From Dolomedes plantarius (taxonomy: Eukaryota > Arthropoda > Arachnida > Araneae > Dolomedidae): DNA of 64,000 bases. Location of the stretch: positions 159,337,489 through 159,401,488 of the forward strand of contig OU015499.1 of the NCBI GenBank assembly GCA_907164885.2, in the 5' to 3' direction. The notes under the pieces are model-generated. The model saw only the letters and a list, made by a program, of their open reading frames with translations, did not search any database and was not told the origin of the DNA. Shown in pieces: positions 1-11,857 of the stretch. Each line of letters starts with the position of its first letter. Positions within the stretch are counted from its first letter, which is position 1. The translations under genes and the position numbers were made by a program.

Positions 1-1001
1 AGACAATTCCAACGAACAAACATCGAAAATATGCTTAGAACTAGAAATTGTTTTGACAGATGGAAAAATAATTCAGAATAATGACCAAATAACATAAAAG
101 AAATGGAAGTATTAAAACCTATTGTTCGGGAAACCTATAAAAATTCTATAATTGCTACAAATAACTGCCATTGACTTATGAAAGTTTTTTCTTTTTTTGT
201 ATATTAGAATTTCAGAGGACCCTGCCAAAATTTCTGCAAATGGGGTCAACAATGACTAAGGCTGGACATGATCAAAAGCATGAATGACAAGAAGTCGGAT
301 GTCAAATTTTCAAATTCCAGCAAAGTAATTTATTGTTATACTCTGTTACCTTTATATATTCAGATAACGTAGAAATTAAAAAAATTTTAAATTTTGAATT
401 GTAGAAGTCCCACAAAATCTTCCAAAAAAAAATGTTTTTAAAGATTTCTATAATGTTTAAAACAAAGTTATTAGTAACTAACTGTAAATGAAACAGACAT
501 TGAGCAATAAACTTCAACATGAAATGTTAAGCTATCAAAATGACTGCAAAGAAAAGTAAAATCTTCTGGTAAATACTCGATTTTTATTGAGATATTATTT
601 TCAAATAGTTTTCATAAAAGAACTTATAAAGAATGTTTAAGCAAATTTCCCTCAAGCAAAATGAAAACTTAACAAACCATAGTTTCACATTTGGGAGAAA
701 GTTATGTTTTACATAAATAGTTTAAAATAAAATCCTCTAATGCCTTTTTAATTTTTTTCCATCTAGAAATATAATTCTTTTCATGCATATTCCATCACAG
801 CACAGTTATACAACACATTTCTGGAGCAGTGAATAAAATATAGAGCAACAAAATTTTCAAAACTATATATTTGACACTTATACTTGAGTTACTTTCTATT
901 CATTAAATGCTTTTTATCTCTAGGAAGGAATAGGATACATAAATCCTAAAACGACAAACATCAATTTGGCTAACATTGATCTTAAGGACCGAAAATATAT
1001 A
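1..1001. other. AT-rich non-coding sequence
   Basis: No gene is recognisable. The stretch is homologous to 45340-46075 and to 26100-26900; the 45-46 kb copy lacks the part corresponding to about 368-1308. Short reading frames on the minus strand here show no conserved motif. Confidence 0.6.
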
Positions 1002-1003
1002 TA

Positions 1004-1254
1004 CAGAGGCTGTTCGCACATTTTTATACAATTTTGGTAAGCGGTAATAAAAAATCGTTTGCTGCAAAAGAAATAATTGCAATTGTACTATGTTTTTAAA
1101 AGTCAAAATTATCGTTTGCAGCTTGAAAGTTTTGTTTTAATTCAAAATCGCGTGTTTAACAAAGCAGTTGTTCGAAGGCTACATATATGCTCTTTCCGAA
1201 GAGAAATATGCATACTCCGTTATCCAAAAAGAGTCATAGTTTTGTGATATCTAA
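1004..1254 (+). mobile_element. 5' end of a DD41D mariner element, truncated
   Basis: It begins after a TA with the same terminal sequence (CAGAGGCTGTTCGCA) as the full element at 21230-22522 and stays collinear into the start of its transposase, including the WFEGYIYALSEEKYAY equivalent, where one substitution alters the first residues. It stops abruptly at about 1254, where sequence homologous to 26985 resumes, so the rest of the element and some flanking sequence were deleted. Only about 250 of 1293 bp remain. Confidence 0.8.
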
Positions 1255-1853
1255 AGAATATGCACATAAGAGAGCAAACAGTTAAAAATCTAGACTGACC
1301 CAAGTATAATTTTTACAATAAAAAAATTTGAAAAACCATATCAAGGCTGTCATAAATATCAGTTTAAACAGATTTTATAAATCTTGAAATGTTTCTTCTG
1401 AAGAAATCTTTAGAATGCATGGTGTAGAGAGAATTAAACATTTCTATATATAACATAATAATTGCATACAGTTATAAAATATTAAATAATGTATTTCTGC
1501 CTGAATAAGAATTTCAATTTTAAATATCAAGTATTACTTTTAAATCATTCTCTTTGAAATACATTGATTTAAAACTTTAAACAAGCAAATTATAATGAAT
1601 GATGTACCTAAAATTATAAATATTTAGGAGTATTGTATTCAATACTGTTAACTTTGTTGCAATGAAAGATGGGCATGAATGTTATTTGTTATATCTTGTC
1701 ATCAAAAATGTTAATACTGAATGAATACAAAATTAAATAACATAATATAAAAAATAGTTTCAAATGCCATCATAAATAAAAAGTTCTAATTTAGAACCAA
1801 TTCATAATTAATGTAGAAAAATTGATTATTATAGATTTATCTATAAGTTTTGC

Positions 1854-2195
1854 ATGAAATTAACAGTGCATATCAATTTCATTGTAATTTTTAAATATTT
1901 AAAGCACATAAATGATGGTTTGTTGACTTCGATAAGACTGGATGTTTTAACAATTTTAATATATTTTAAACATGGAATGAAATTAATAATCACCAAACAC
2001 ATGAATAGTGACGAAAATGCTGAATGTTTTTATAGCCTCGAATTTGGTGACTACATAAGTGGATCCTTTATTTATGTTCTGCTAAAATTGGGTTGTAATC
2101 TTTATAATAAATGTTTTATTATTCAGTTTAATGGCTTAATACTCTGCAATCCTGATCTAGCTAAGCTCCATGCTTACATCATCAAATTTCAATGA
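1854..2195 (+). pseudogene. Unknown conserved reading frame family, copy 1 (truncated)
   Basis: This is the first of three paralogues (others at 27590-27932 and 46618-47088). It encodes 113 residues and stops early compared with the 156-residue copy at 46618; after the stop the homologous sequence continues out of frame. The product is rich in Ile, Leu, Lys and Asn and has no motif I recognise. Nucleotide similarity to the other copies extends well past the frame on both sides, so the similarity reflects segmental duplication and does not by itself prove coding function. It is likely a decayed exon or a chance frame. Confidence 0.35.
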
Positions 2196-2970
2196 TTATA
2201 TCTCAGAAATGTCACTTAGTTTTTTTTCAGTTTTAACAAATCGAATCTGAATGACGATCATTTAGATGTTTTTTGTCAATGACATTTTAAATTACCTTCA
2301 GATAACAAATTATAAGTTCAGTGAATGAAAAATCTTCTGAATTCTTTTTAAAACATTTTTATTTTCTTTCTTTTCTAGGAATACAATCAGGAAGAACAGC
2401 TTAACCTTGTTATTCATACCTGGATTATTACTTTTATAAATTGAATATTATACTTTGGAAATAATTTAAATTTTAATTTTTGTTCTAAAAATTAGCCTGT
2501 AATAATATTGTCATAACTTTCTCATTCTTCTATATGTGCTGAAATTATCTTGCTACAAACTCTTAAATTTTATGTACTATATTTATTTTTTACAATGTTT
2601 GTATTCTTATGTGTCTATCTTGAAGTAACCACATGTTTATTTTCTACCTTTTAAGAAATTTTATGAAAATAACATTCTTGTATTTTTACTTTCTTGTTTC
2701 CACACTATCCAATGACATATCTTTTAAAAATTTAAAATTTGACCTACTTTTAGAAACCGATTGATACATTTTGGAGACTTTGGAAATATTTGGGCTATTT
2801 TAATTATTTACTCCAGATGAATATAGTATTCAATATTTTTTAATTAAATATTCTAATGTTGTTTATTAGCTGCTTATTGTTGAATTTTCATAAAAAGTGA
2901 CGATTGTCTGGCTAAAAGTTTTTAAACAGTAAGAAATAGTATTTTCCTGAATGAGAACTCCCCTTGGTGG
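2196..2970. other. AT-rich non-coding sequence
   Basis: It is homologous to 47089-47729 and 27933-28705. I see no gene. The segment ends at the hAT insertion site CTTGGTGG. Confidence 0.6.
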
Positions 2971-3424
2971 CAGGCCCTGATTTTCCATTAGGCCCGGGCC
3001 TAGGGGCCCCCCTAAAATTTTTATTTTAAAAGAAAAAGAAAAGAAAAATTCCCAATTCAATTATTTTTTTTTTTAATTTTACCTTTTTTAAATATCCTTT
3101 CATATTTGATTGGTTCATCATATGTATAGTTATATGTATAGTTCATCATATGTATGTTATAGTGCATATAGGGGATTAAGTTTTTCTAGTTGCATTGTAT
3201 TGGTGTTTCAATGATGAAGTTAATATGCTGTATTGATTTTTGTTATTTGATAATGTTCTAGGCTTCTACGCTTCAAATAGCCAATTCTTGGTAAAATAGT
3301 ACTTTCACAATGATTCATGATTATATTTTGTATGTCAATTTCGGAAATTTTACACCCACATCAGTGTTAGGGGGCCCCATCCCGAGTTGTGCCTATACTA
3401 AAAAATTTTCTAAATCGGGCCCTG
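2971..3424. mobile_element. Non-autonomous hAT element (454 bp) with 8-bp target duplication
   Basis: The terminal inverted repeats are CAGGCCCTGATTT at the left and its near complement AAATCGGGCCCTG at the right. The element is flanked by perfect 8-bp direct repeats CTTGGTGG (2963-2970 and 3425-3432), the hallmark of hAT transposition. The two paralogous copies (near 28700 and 47735) read straight through the single CTTGGTGG, giving clean empty sites. The interior is AT-rich with no transposase frame, so it is non-autonomous. It inserted after the duplication. Confidence 0.92.
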
Positions 3425-3432
3425 CTTGGTGG

Positions 3433-5487
3433 AGTGTGACAACTTCCGGAACATGCAGTACCTAACGATTTAATAGGTATACGTATTGAATTAACATTCA
3501 GCTTCACTCAAAAAAAAATAGCGTAAAATGTAGAACTTATATAAGAATTTTCAACATCTCAACAAAACAGTTCTGTCATACAATAAAGAAATAAGAACGT
3601 ACAAATTAAACTTACTTGAACACTGTTTATTTTTCTTAGACCTGGATCAAAGTTATTTCAGTACATGATCCATTCTAAAAGGTAGGAAATTTTGCCGCCA
3701 ATGATTTTTCTCTTTTAATTATTTAGATTACAGAGAATTGAACACAATAAACAAAATCATGAAGCTATAACTCTGTAGCTTCATGGCAAATGACAACATA
3801 AACAACGAATGTAAGCGATACCGTTGCCACTCATGAGTATAAATATACTCCGGTGTACGCTACCGAAGTGTAACATCACAAGTGCCGTTTACGTAGGGAA
3901 ACGTTTACATAGGGTTACGATAGGGGAAAATGCAGGGTGGAATTTCGACCCTGTTTCGAACTGGGATAAAACCCGCTAATTACCCATGATGCATTTAGAA
4001 GCAGGAAGCTAGTAGTAAACAAACATGGCGGATTTGAACATGTGCGAATGCATGAAAATGCAGCCAAACGATCGATGGAGGAATCTGGAACCCCTTAACG
4101 ATCGTATAATTTTGAAGAAAACAGTATAAAAGTGCCTATTTTTTTTTCCGGAGGATTTCATTTATTTCTTGATCTGCCACATCTAGTTTTTAAAAAAACC
4201 CATCCCCAATTACATTATAAATAGACTGGTACTGCCATCTGGTATGTGAAATAAGAAATAAAATTTAATTTCAATAAAATTTCAATAACATTTTCATTTA
4301 AAGTGTTATGGTAAAATTAATAAATTTAATAAGTATAATCAATAATTAAACGTAACATTAAAATTTATAAATTAATTATTTTTAATTTAGCGATGAAGCA
4401 ACAGATCGTACGATTATATCTAATATCCGCATCAATCTTCTTGTTCTTATATTCTTTTTTCCAATCTGTTTTCAAAATTTATTTATAAAAACAACAGAAA
4501 AAATCGTAAACGTTCCATGATTATCAACAGCGACTGATATGTGCTGCATTTAAATAATAAATAGACGCAGACGTAATTGTGTTTTAGAAGAGGAGTACGT
4601 TCGTCGTGTCGACTTTATCTCCTGTAAGCACGATATATGTAATCAAGGTGGGAGTGCTCAGTAGTTAAAAATTTTAAGTAATAAATTGAAATATTAAGGT
4701 AAAAATAACACAGGTAAAAGGAAAACAAATTTAACAGTAGAGTTAAATTAAGACAAAAAGTTAATTTTATGAGAAAAAATATAGAGTTACGAGTTAAGAA
4801 AATTTAGAAGAAAAATTAGATAAGACTAATGATCCACGGAAAACAAAAAAGTAATGTTAAGAGGCCCAGAAAAGCAGATATCATAAGAGTACAAAAAATA
4901 TTTTTGTAAGTTTTTCAGTTTTTTTTTTATTTTTAAAGTTTTATGATTTTTTTTTGTTATTTTTAAAATTTGAGAATACGAGGTCAAAAGAACAGCAATT
5001 AAAAAAATAAAAGGCCCTCCCCAGAACCATACACTTCGTAATGAGATAAATGCGGAGTTCGAAGGTGGAAAGCTAAAAATAGAAAGAGTGAGTTTGGAAA
5101 AGTACGACACCGGCTGGGGTCGAACCCCCAACGTGATTTACAAGGAATGATGGTATATGATGATCACTTCCGCCGAATCATGTGATGGCCTTTACTTCCG
5201 GTAAGACGGGTAAATGCAGGACGAAAATGTTGCCCCGTGTAAACGGACTTCAAAAGATTTCCCTGTTAGCGGGTAAATCCCTGGTATTATTGTTGTCGAT
5301 GTAAACGCAGCTACAGAGGCCATGTTAGACACCAGAGAGGAAAAAAATTAATATGTTTTAAACTAAAGAATATTATATCTCTGCACGTAATGAAATCTAA
5401 AATGCAGCAAAACTTACCCTAGCACAAATCATTGAGGAATGCGATTTGGTACGGGATAAGTGCAGATGATGTTTTAAAATTTCATTC
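3433..5487. other. Non-coding sequence with a tRNA-like T-arm
   Basis: This stretch is homologous to 47740-49792 and has no supported gene. On the minus strand, 5112-5133 contains GGGGGTTCGACCCCAGC, which resembles a Pol III B box in a T-arm and may be a SINE remnant. The minus-strand frame at 4826-5131 is not conserved in the other copy and is not called. Confidence 0.5.
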
Positions 5488-5495
5488 CTCTAGAC

Positions 5496-5771
5496 CAGGG
5501 GTGTCAAACTCAAAGGCTAACTTGGGCCAAACAAACAAGGTTAAACTATAGGTGGGCCGCAAGAAAAAAAAAACAATATTAATAGAAACGTAGGTTTATT
5601 ACAGTATATTCAACCTAAATATACTCATTTTGTTTAATAATAGCAAAAAAAGAGTATAATTAAAAAACATTTAGCGAATTCTTCCTATCTTATTATAATT
5701 CTGCGTTGGTTATTTTATTATATATTATTGTGGGCCAATATATTTGCCAGGCCGCCAGTTTGACACCCCTG
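5496..5771. mobile_element. hAT MITE A, copy 1 (276 bp)
   Basis: The termini CAGGGGTGTCAAACTC and GTTTGACACCCCTG form inverted repeats. Perfect 8-bp target duplications CTCTAGAC lie at 5488-5495 and 5772-5779. There is no coding capacity. The same element lies at 52798-53089 at the paralogous position, there beside a second, larger hAT element using the same target. It is mobilised in trans by an unidentified hAT transposase. Confidence 0.92.
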
Positions 5772-5779
5772 CTCTAGAC

Positions 5780-6317
5780 GCTACTTCGACAAATCCAACG
5801 TATACGCCATCGGAGTGAGCCAACACCTTTTCTACTGCACAGTAGAATGGAATAAATTAAGAAATTTAACAATTTTTCTTACTGATTTACCACAACTATG
5901 ATGAAAAATTATCAATTTTCGAATGCTGCTTGTTGTTTCTTTACGGCAACGAGACATTTTTAAATAATAAATATAATATTACGGAGTAGCCCAGCAAAAA
6001 TTAAAGCCAAACGATATTTTGAATGCCACCACAATTCAAAAATAAAAATAGAGCACCAGACGATAACTTTAATTATGAATTTATCCGAAAATATTTCAGT
6101 GTACGATGACTTTTGTGAGATAAAGTTTTTGTCACTTTTTGATTACTGGTTTCTTAAAAATAAAGTTTTACTGTGTTTTCAAAATATTTCATGTAGTTTT
6201 CCGTAGAATAGATTATAGATCTTCTTATTAAATACCCATTCTGATATATTCATCTTAATAAATGGATAGACCGCAATTTCATCAAAAATCGTAAGTGTAT
6301 GAAGCTTTTGGGAGCCA

Positions 6318-6348
<31 letters not shown>
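5780..6348. other. Non-coding sequence ending in a TA microsatellite
   Basis: It is homologous to 53098-53679. A (TA)n tract occupies about 6320-6348. A short frame is open in the other copy (53254-53529) but is broken here, so no gene is called. Confidence 0.5.
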
Positions 6349-6352
<4 letters not shown>

Positions 6353-6859
6353 AAGGATTTAGTGGGAAAAGAATGATTATTCTAAATTTAAAGGGGGCTT
6401 AGGAATTAAATTATATTCGTGGCGTAATTCGCCTCTAATTGTTCGTATTTCAAGACGCGAATTGGGAAAGGGAAATTACCTTTTCATTATATAATCTTGG
6501 CGCGCCTCTGGGTTCTGCGGTCGAGGAGGAAGCATTTACATTTTAGCCTTGAAAGATGTCTGGTTCGGGCTCTGCGCATGTGCAGGGAGAGTTGGCGCGC
6601 GGAGATGCCCGCTATTTTGGGCAGAGCGCGGAATAGAAGTCGATGATATCAGATGTGTATTTCGCCGCGGCTCTAAAAAAGAAATGGCGCAAAATGAACG
6701 CACTGAGTTGGAGCTGTGGTGTACCTGACAAAGAATAAAACTGGATTAAATTGAACTGATGCCTGCTCAATTATTGATTGGATTACTTATTGCTACACCA
6801 CCGGATATACCATGACTGCCATAATTTGTAAGATGACGGGCGTAGCCCTACGCGTGTCA
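6349..6859. mobile_element. Possible solo LTR in a TA tract, copy 1
   Basis: The segment starts with TG (TGTAAAGG) and ends with CA (GCGTGTCA), is flanked on both sides by TATATA, and is distinctly GC-richer than its surroundings, with several GCGC motifs. It contains AATAAA about 120 bp before the end. These are LTR-like traits, but no primer-binding site or coding region adjoins it, and the TA flanks make a target duplication impossible to prove. The same unit lies at 53680-54192. It could instead be a MITE. Confidence 0.35.
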
Positions 6860-7593
6860 TATATATATATATATATCTTGAATGATTACATTTGTCTACA
6901 AAAATAAAAAGGAAACTTTTAAAACACTAAAACGGGAGATCCTCCTTTATTTTGAAGTATTTTAAAACATCCTTTGTTTTGAAGTATAATGCTTTAAGTA
7001 TTACCCCCCCACACACACACACACACTTTCGTATACAAGCCACTGTCAAGTTGAAGACCTCTGCTGCGCAGCAATTTCTGCAGACTCAGACGAGGGTTAT
7101 TTTCCCATGTTCGGCGATGTTGCTTATAGGTCTGGGTGCCGGACGGACAGAACATATCTGCCGATCAAATTGGTCAACCCTGGGCCCCTGTTTTGAAGTA
7201 TAAAAAGTTTTGTTTCAGAATCCGCGGTGAAGCACAATTCAAACAAAATCAGAGTCTCAGATGCATGAGGATTTAATAACGCGCCGCATAATTTAATCCT
7301 TTAGTACCATGCCACATTTTATTTTAAAAACACTTTTTTCAAAAACATGGGCGTTAAGTAATCCTAAGTGCTCTCACGCTACTTCGACGAGTCGTCTGCT
7401 GAAGGGTATATGTACAGTGCATGAAGCTAAAGAAGGAGCATAAGCTTCCATGGGTAATTCTACGAAAAATGGACCAATTATGGTCGCTCACCGGCAGATG
7501 GCACGACATGTTAACAAAGGGCGGATTTTTCATTGCGTTGTATGGCCGTGCGGTTTTTAAAATAATTTTAAAAATTTTAAATATATATATATA
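6860..7593. other. Non-coding sequence with a CA microsatellite
   Basis: It contains a short C-run followed by (CA)n near 7005-7026 and is homologous to 54193-54966. The short frame at 6952-7203 is not preserved in the paralogue. No gene is supported. Confidence 0.5.
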
Positions 7594-9143
7594 AACTGCT
7601 CAAAAAAATTAGGGGAGCAAGCAAAGAAGTTAAGAAAACCGTGCGAGACAGCCACGTATTGGCATAAAATGGATAGTACACGCGTATCAATGCGCAATAC
7701 AGAAAAAAAAGACGTAAAAAAATTTGTAATTAAGCTTTAATTCTTTGAAAATATGGAAAAAACATGAAAAGATGATTTAGGACAACAATTTGCTTACATA
7801 TAAACGATAAAAAAAAGTATTGTTTACAAATGATGCACGATTTTTAATATGGCGTGTGGTCTCCTCCAACAGCTAAGACTGCTGCACACCTGTTTTCCAT
7901 GGATGCGATGATGTTATCGATAAAACTTTGGGGAATACTCTTCCACTCCTCAAGAAGTGCAATCTCCAAGTCTCGGACAGTAAAAGGAGGCCTTTGTCTC
8001 GCAGCAATGCATCGTCCGAACATGTCCCAAACATGCTCGATTGGATTCAGGTCAGGAGAGCACGCTGGCCATTCCATACGCTGAATTGTTTCAGTTACAA
8101 GCATGTTCTCCACAACACGAGCTGTATGCGGTCTGGTATTATCATGCTGAAAAACAAAGGAATCTCTAATGGCTGCAGCGTAAGGTATGGCATAAGGTCT
8201 CAGTATCGTCTGCATACCTTCGGGCCGTAAAAGTACCATTCCGAATGATATGAAGGTCCGTTCGTCCACCTATGCTGATTCCACCCCATACCATAAAACC
8301 AGCTCGTCTGTATTGTGACCTTTCACGAATGAACGAGGGGTTATTTCGATTGCCTCTTTCCCTCCATACCAAAACACGTCGGATGTCACACTCCAGACTG
8401 AATCGGAACTCATCTGTAAACAGCACTTGGCTCCAATCATATTGCTCCCAATCTCGATGTTCAGCGGCCCATCTTCTTCGAGCCGCACGGTGGCGTGAGG
8501 TCAACGGAATGCAGACCATTGGCCTATGTGCATGCAGACCTCCCTGATGAAGCCTAATACGTACTGTTTGGTTGGAAACCCTTCGTCCTGGTGCCAAGAG
8601 CAACTGTCTTTGCAGCTGAGTAGCATTGTCTGTTCTGTATCGACGAGCAGTTAACAGTATATACCGGTCATCAGTTGCTGTAGTGGCGCGTGGCCGACCT
8701 TGCCCTGGTCGACGTCTAACATTCCCTGTTTCTTGGAATCGATTCCACAGCCTTGCAACGACACTTCTGGCGAATCCAACAGCGTCCGCGACACTACGTT
8801 GTGTTTGCCCGGATTCAGGTCTGCCTATAATTGCCATGCCATGAATTCCAGTAAATCACGTTGTTGAGACATTTTCAAGTCACATTTTATCAAAAAGAAT
8901 AATTGAGCAATCGAATTTCACAGTTAAGTCAGTGAAACAGACGTTTCTGCAACATCCCTATTTCCGCCCTTATGTACCTTTTCTGGTTTTTGACGCATGA
9001 ACTTTGATTTGCATATGAAGTTTTCTTCTTCTGTTTCCTGCTAGGCTTTAAATTATGGATCATTTATTTTATGTTACTTATCGGTGCAAGTATTTGCGTA
9101 ATTTCGTTAAAACCATATGTTCTCCTAATTGTTTTGAGCAGTG
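7594..9143 (-). mobile_element. Tc1-like element, copy 1 (about 1.55 kb)
   Basis: Inverted termini (ACTGCTCAAA at the left, TTTTGAGCAGTG at the right) bracket a Tc1 transposase pseudogene on the minus strand. TA dinucleotides at both ends are the expected target duplication. The copy at 54967-56516 is the same length and in the same context, so the insertion predates the block duplication. Confidence 0.88.
7844..8872 (-). pseudogene. Tc1-like transposase, frameshifted
   Basis: A Tc1/mariner transposase would cut and paste the element by binding its inverted repeats. The N-terminal half (8166-8837 frame) has the paired helix-turn-helix region and a basic GRPRATT linker, followed by the DDE core with the first Asp in LFTDE. 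The second Asp (HDNTRPHTAR) and the catalytic Glu (SPDLNPIEHVW, DD34E spacing) lie in another frame (7844-8269). The shift is near 8230 and is shared with the copy at 55215, so it is older than the duplication. A further 1-bp loss near 8833 in this copy separates the ATG at 8872 from the body. It is not functional. Confidence 0.9.
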
Positions 9144-9766
9144 TATATATATATATATATATATTTTAAGTTAAATAAATGAATTCATATTAAATACGCA
9201 CTTAAAAAAACAACACGTTTTCCCTTGAAAAATGCGAAACATATATATTATGGTTTCTCTGTCAAAGCCCTGAGCTGTGCGCGCGCGCCATCTAGTGGCG
9301 GCGACCAAATGTGAGACAAATTTTGAAGACTGAGCTACTCTTCGTTCTGTAGCTTCACGGAACAGTCTTACCTTTCGCCCTGCCACCAGATCCCAATGCT
9401 TGTAATTTCCCTAAATCGAGTTGCGCGCGCTGTTCCTGCAGCCCCAGCGGACCGATAGGGGGTGCAGATCTGAGCGTCTTTATAACATCGACAACATCCG
9501 AAAGGGAACTGAACGATGGTAGAGGGAACTTGCATACGATAAATGTAGGACGCCTTTCAATGTAATTATTAGTTTAGTTTGCAATTGTAACGTGTTCGTG
9601 TAGTTAAATGCTTGTTTAATTGTTAGTTATAGATTTTTTTCGAGTCCGAATTACGGCATTAGATTCGAGAACCGACCGCCCTAGGCACGAGCTCAGATGG
9701 TAAGTGGATCTCTCTTACGTAATGACGAAGATTTGGAAGTAGGGTTTATCATTCTACACAATTTTG

Positions 9767-9784
9767 TGGCGCCCAAAGTGGGGC
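9767..9784 (+). other. Retroelement-type primer-binding site, copy 1
   Basis: TGGCGCCCAAAGTGGGGC follows a sequence ending in ACA and resembles the tRNA-primer site after the 5' LTR of many LTR retroelements. The preceding 500 bp may be an LTR, but its left end was not identified and no gag or pol follows. The same site occurs at 57287-57304. Confidence 0.4.
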
Positions 9785-9851
9785 CGCTTGGTTCTTAATA
9801 TGGATAAAATTAAAATTATCTCTAAGAACAGAGGCCTCTGTAACGAAAATA

Positions 9852-11252
9852 ATGAATACGATAAAAGAAAATATAGAACTTAATAATGAAAATCCCGCAA
9901 TTCAAGATTCTTTAGCTCTGCGAATCGACAAAGAAATTTGTGGTATAATTAAAGATGAAAGAGAGCTGGATAAAGAAATTTACACAACTGTGAACAACGT
10001 GACAAGCGTGTTTTTCAGATTCTCGAGGAAAGTAAAATTATGAAGGAAACTGTTTTGCAAAAAAGTACGAGAAATAGCAGGAGGTTACCATAAAATACTT
10101 GATCTTACATTTGGCGAAGATGTCATTGACATAGGTGTGTCGTATAATGGAACGTGGCGAAAACGAGGACACAGTTACTTATATTGCATTGGATGTGTCG
10201 TTGACATTTTGACAGGCATTGTTATCGACTTTGAAGTCATATCAAAGTATTGTCAAGACTGCGTCAGAACAGCAGCTGACTTAGGGAAGAACTCTGCTGA
10301 ATTTCTTATTTGGCATGAAGCTCACACAAGTTCGGGTACGTGTGAGAAAAATTATGATGGCTCATCTGGTTCTATGGAAATGTTTGCAGTTGAAATACTG
10401 TGGAAAAGATCAATTGCACATTGTAAAATGCGATATACAGTCCTTCTGTCAGATGGAGACTCAAAGACATTCCTGCATTTGTCAAAATGAAAAATTCATG
10501 GTGACAAAACAGTTATAAAAGAAGAATATATTGATGAGGTGGCTAAAATAATGGGTACTGCACTGATTAATAAATTGAAAGAGTGGAGAACAAGAGGTGT
10601 ATGCCTGCGGGGAAAGAAGAAAGGCAATTTGACTGATGCAATGATAACTAAATTAACTAACTATTACAGGAAAGCCACTAAAGATAACATACGTGATGTA
10701 AATAAAATGAAATCTGAACTATTTGCATCTCTATCACAGCATGTCAATGAATAAAAAACCTCAGCACCAAAAATGCCCTTCAGGTTCTCAGTCATGATGT
10801 TTTTATAGTCGAGCTTTAGCAGAGGGTTCAGAAATTCCTGACCATAATAAAATGAAGACAAAACTATCAGAGGATGTAGTCTCAAAGACCAGAGGCTACC
10901 TAGTGGTGAAATTCTAAACAGATGTACTGCTGGGAAAACTCAGAATTCCAATGAAAGCGAACACAGTATTATATGGAAGTACTGCCCAAAAGAAACATTT
11001 ATTTCCAGGAAGCATTTAGAACTTGCTGCAATAAGTGGAATAAGCCAGTTTAGTATGGGTGTTGAAGCAAGTTTAACTGTAAAAAAAAGTGAAACAATAA
11101 AAAGTCGAAGTTTGTTGAAAAAAGATGAGCCGCGGCTAAAACATAGTGTGTATATGAATAAAACCACTCATAAAAATGCTTATAAAAATCAAAGAATCTT
11201 AAAAAGGCAATTGCAAAATGAAGGAACATCATATGCTGCAGGATTATTTTGA
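9852..11252 (+). pseudogene. Mutator-like transposase domain protein, decayed copy 1
   Basis: The best-preserved part (10137-10490) carries SYNGTWRKRGHSYLY, GCVVDILTGIVIDFEV and YCQDC, features of the Mutator-like transposase domain proteins common in arthropod genomes. It continues out of frame through a GTAL...LKEWRTRGVCLRGKKKGNL segment (10539-10754) to a C-terminal lysine-rich end at 11055-11252 with the ending EGTSYAAGLF. At least three frameshifts and several stops separate the pieces. The copy at 57372-58770 is better preserved in its first half but is also broken. It is a transposon relic with no likely function. Confidence 0.8.
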
Positions 11253-11334
11253 TAAATTTTACTATCAAATTCTTTACGATTAAAGGTATTTCAGAATTGT
11301 TTTATTTAAGTTGTTGAAAAACTCAGTAAAATTT

Positions 11335-11446
11335 AAATTTCTTTAAAATAAAATTTTAAAATTAATATAAATATTATGAATTTTTAAAGTAAATTTCTTT
11401 AAAATAAAATTTTAAAATTAATATAAATATTATGAATTTTTAAAGT
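11335..11446. repeat. Tandem duplication, 56-bp unit x2
   Basis: Two adjacent near-identical 56-bp AT-rich units start at 11335 and 11391. The paralogous position near 58855-58910 has a single unit, so this is a copy-specific tandem duplication. Confidence 0.85.
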
Positions 11447-11857
11447 AAATATATTGAAATTATGATTACATGTGATTTTAGTTTAAAATAAGTTGTTTTT
11501 TGTTGTATTTGGTCATGTTAAATCTTAAAAACTGTTTTTCCCACTTTTATATTTTTCTTGTAATTCATTGTTTCTAAATGTTCCATGCGTGTTAATTTTC
11601 TTCTGATTTCTTCCAAATTTCTCTGGACTGTCAGTGGATGTGTTTGTCACAAAACGTTGCATAATTCTTTGAAACCACAAACATTTGCTAAATTTATGCA
11701 CCGTGAAATGAAGTAAAAACATGCGAAACATTAAAAATTAAAAGGAATATTTAATTATTATTTTATGGATTTGAGATAAATATTTGGCAACTTCAGAATA
11801 ATCGTCTGCTATTGTTTTGCTTTGATTGGAATGTAAAGTAAAAGATTTATTTTGAAA
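11447..11857. other. AT-rich non-coding sequence
   Basis: It is homologous to 58911-59318 and holds no recognisable gene. Confidence 0.5.

Noticed and set aside
4826..5131. 101-codon frame on the minus strand (paralogue 49121-49336)
   Set aside because: Length and frame are not preserved between the two copies, and half of it is low-complexity Lys/Phe.
7854..8844. Plus-strand frames over the Tc1 transposase (also 55225-56239)
   Set aside because: They are antisense to a clearly identified transposase whose motifs are on the minus strand.
9171..9386. 71-codon minus-strand frame conserved in both copies (56694-56906)
   Set aside because: Conservation equals that of the flanking duplicated DNA; no domain, promoter or homologue is recognised.
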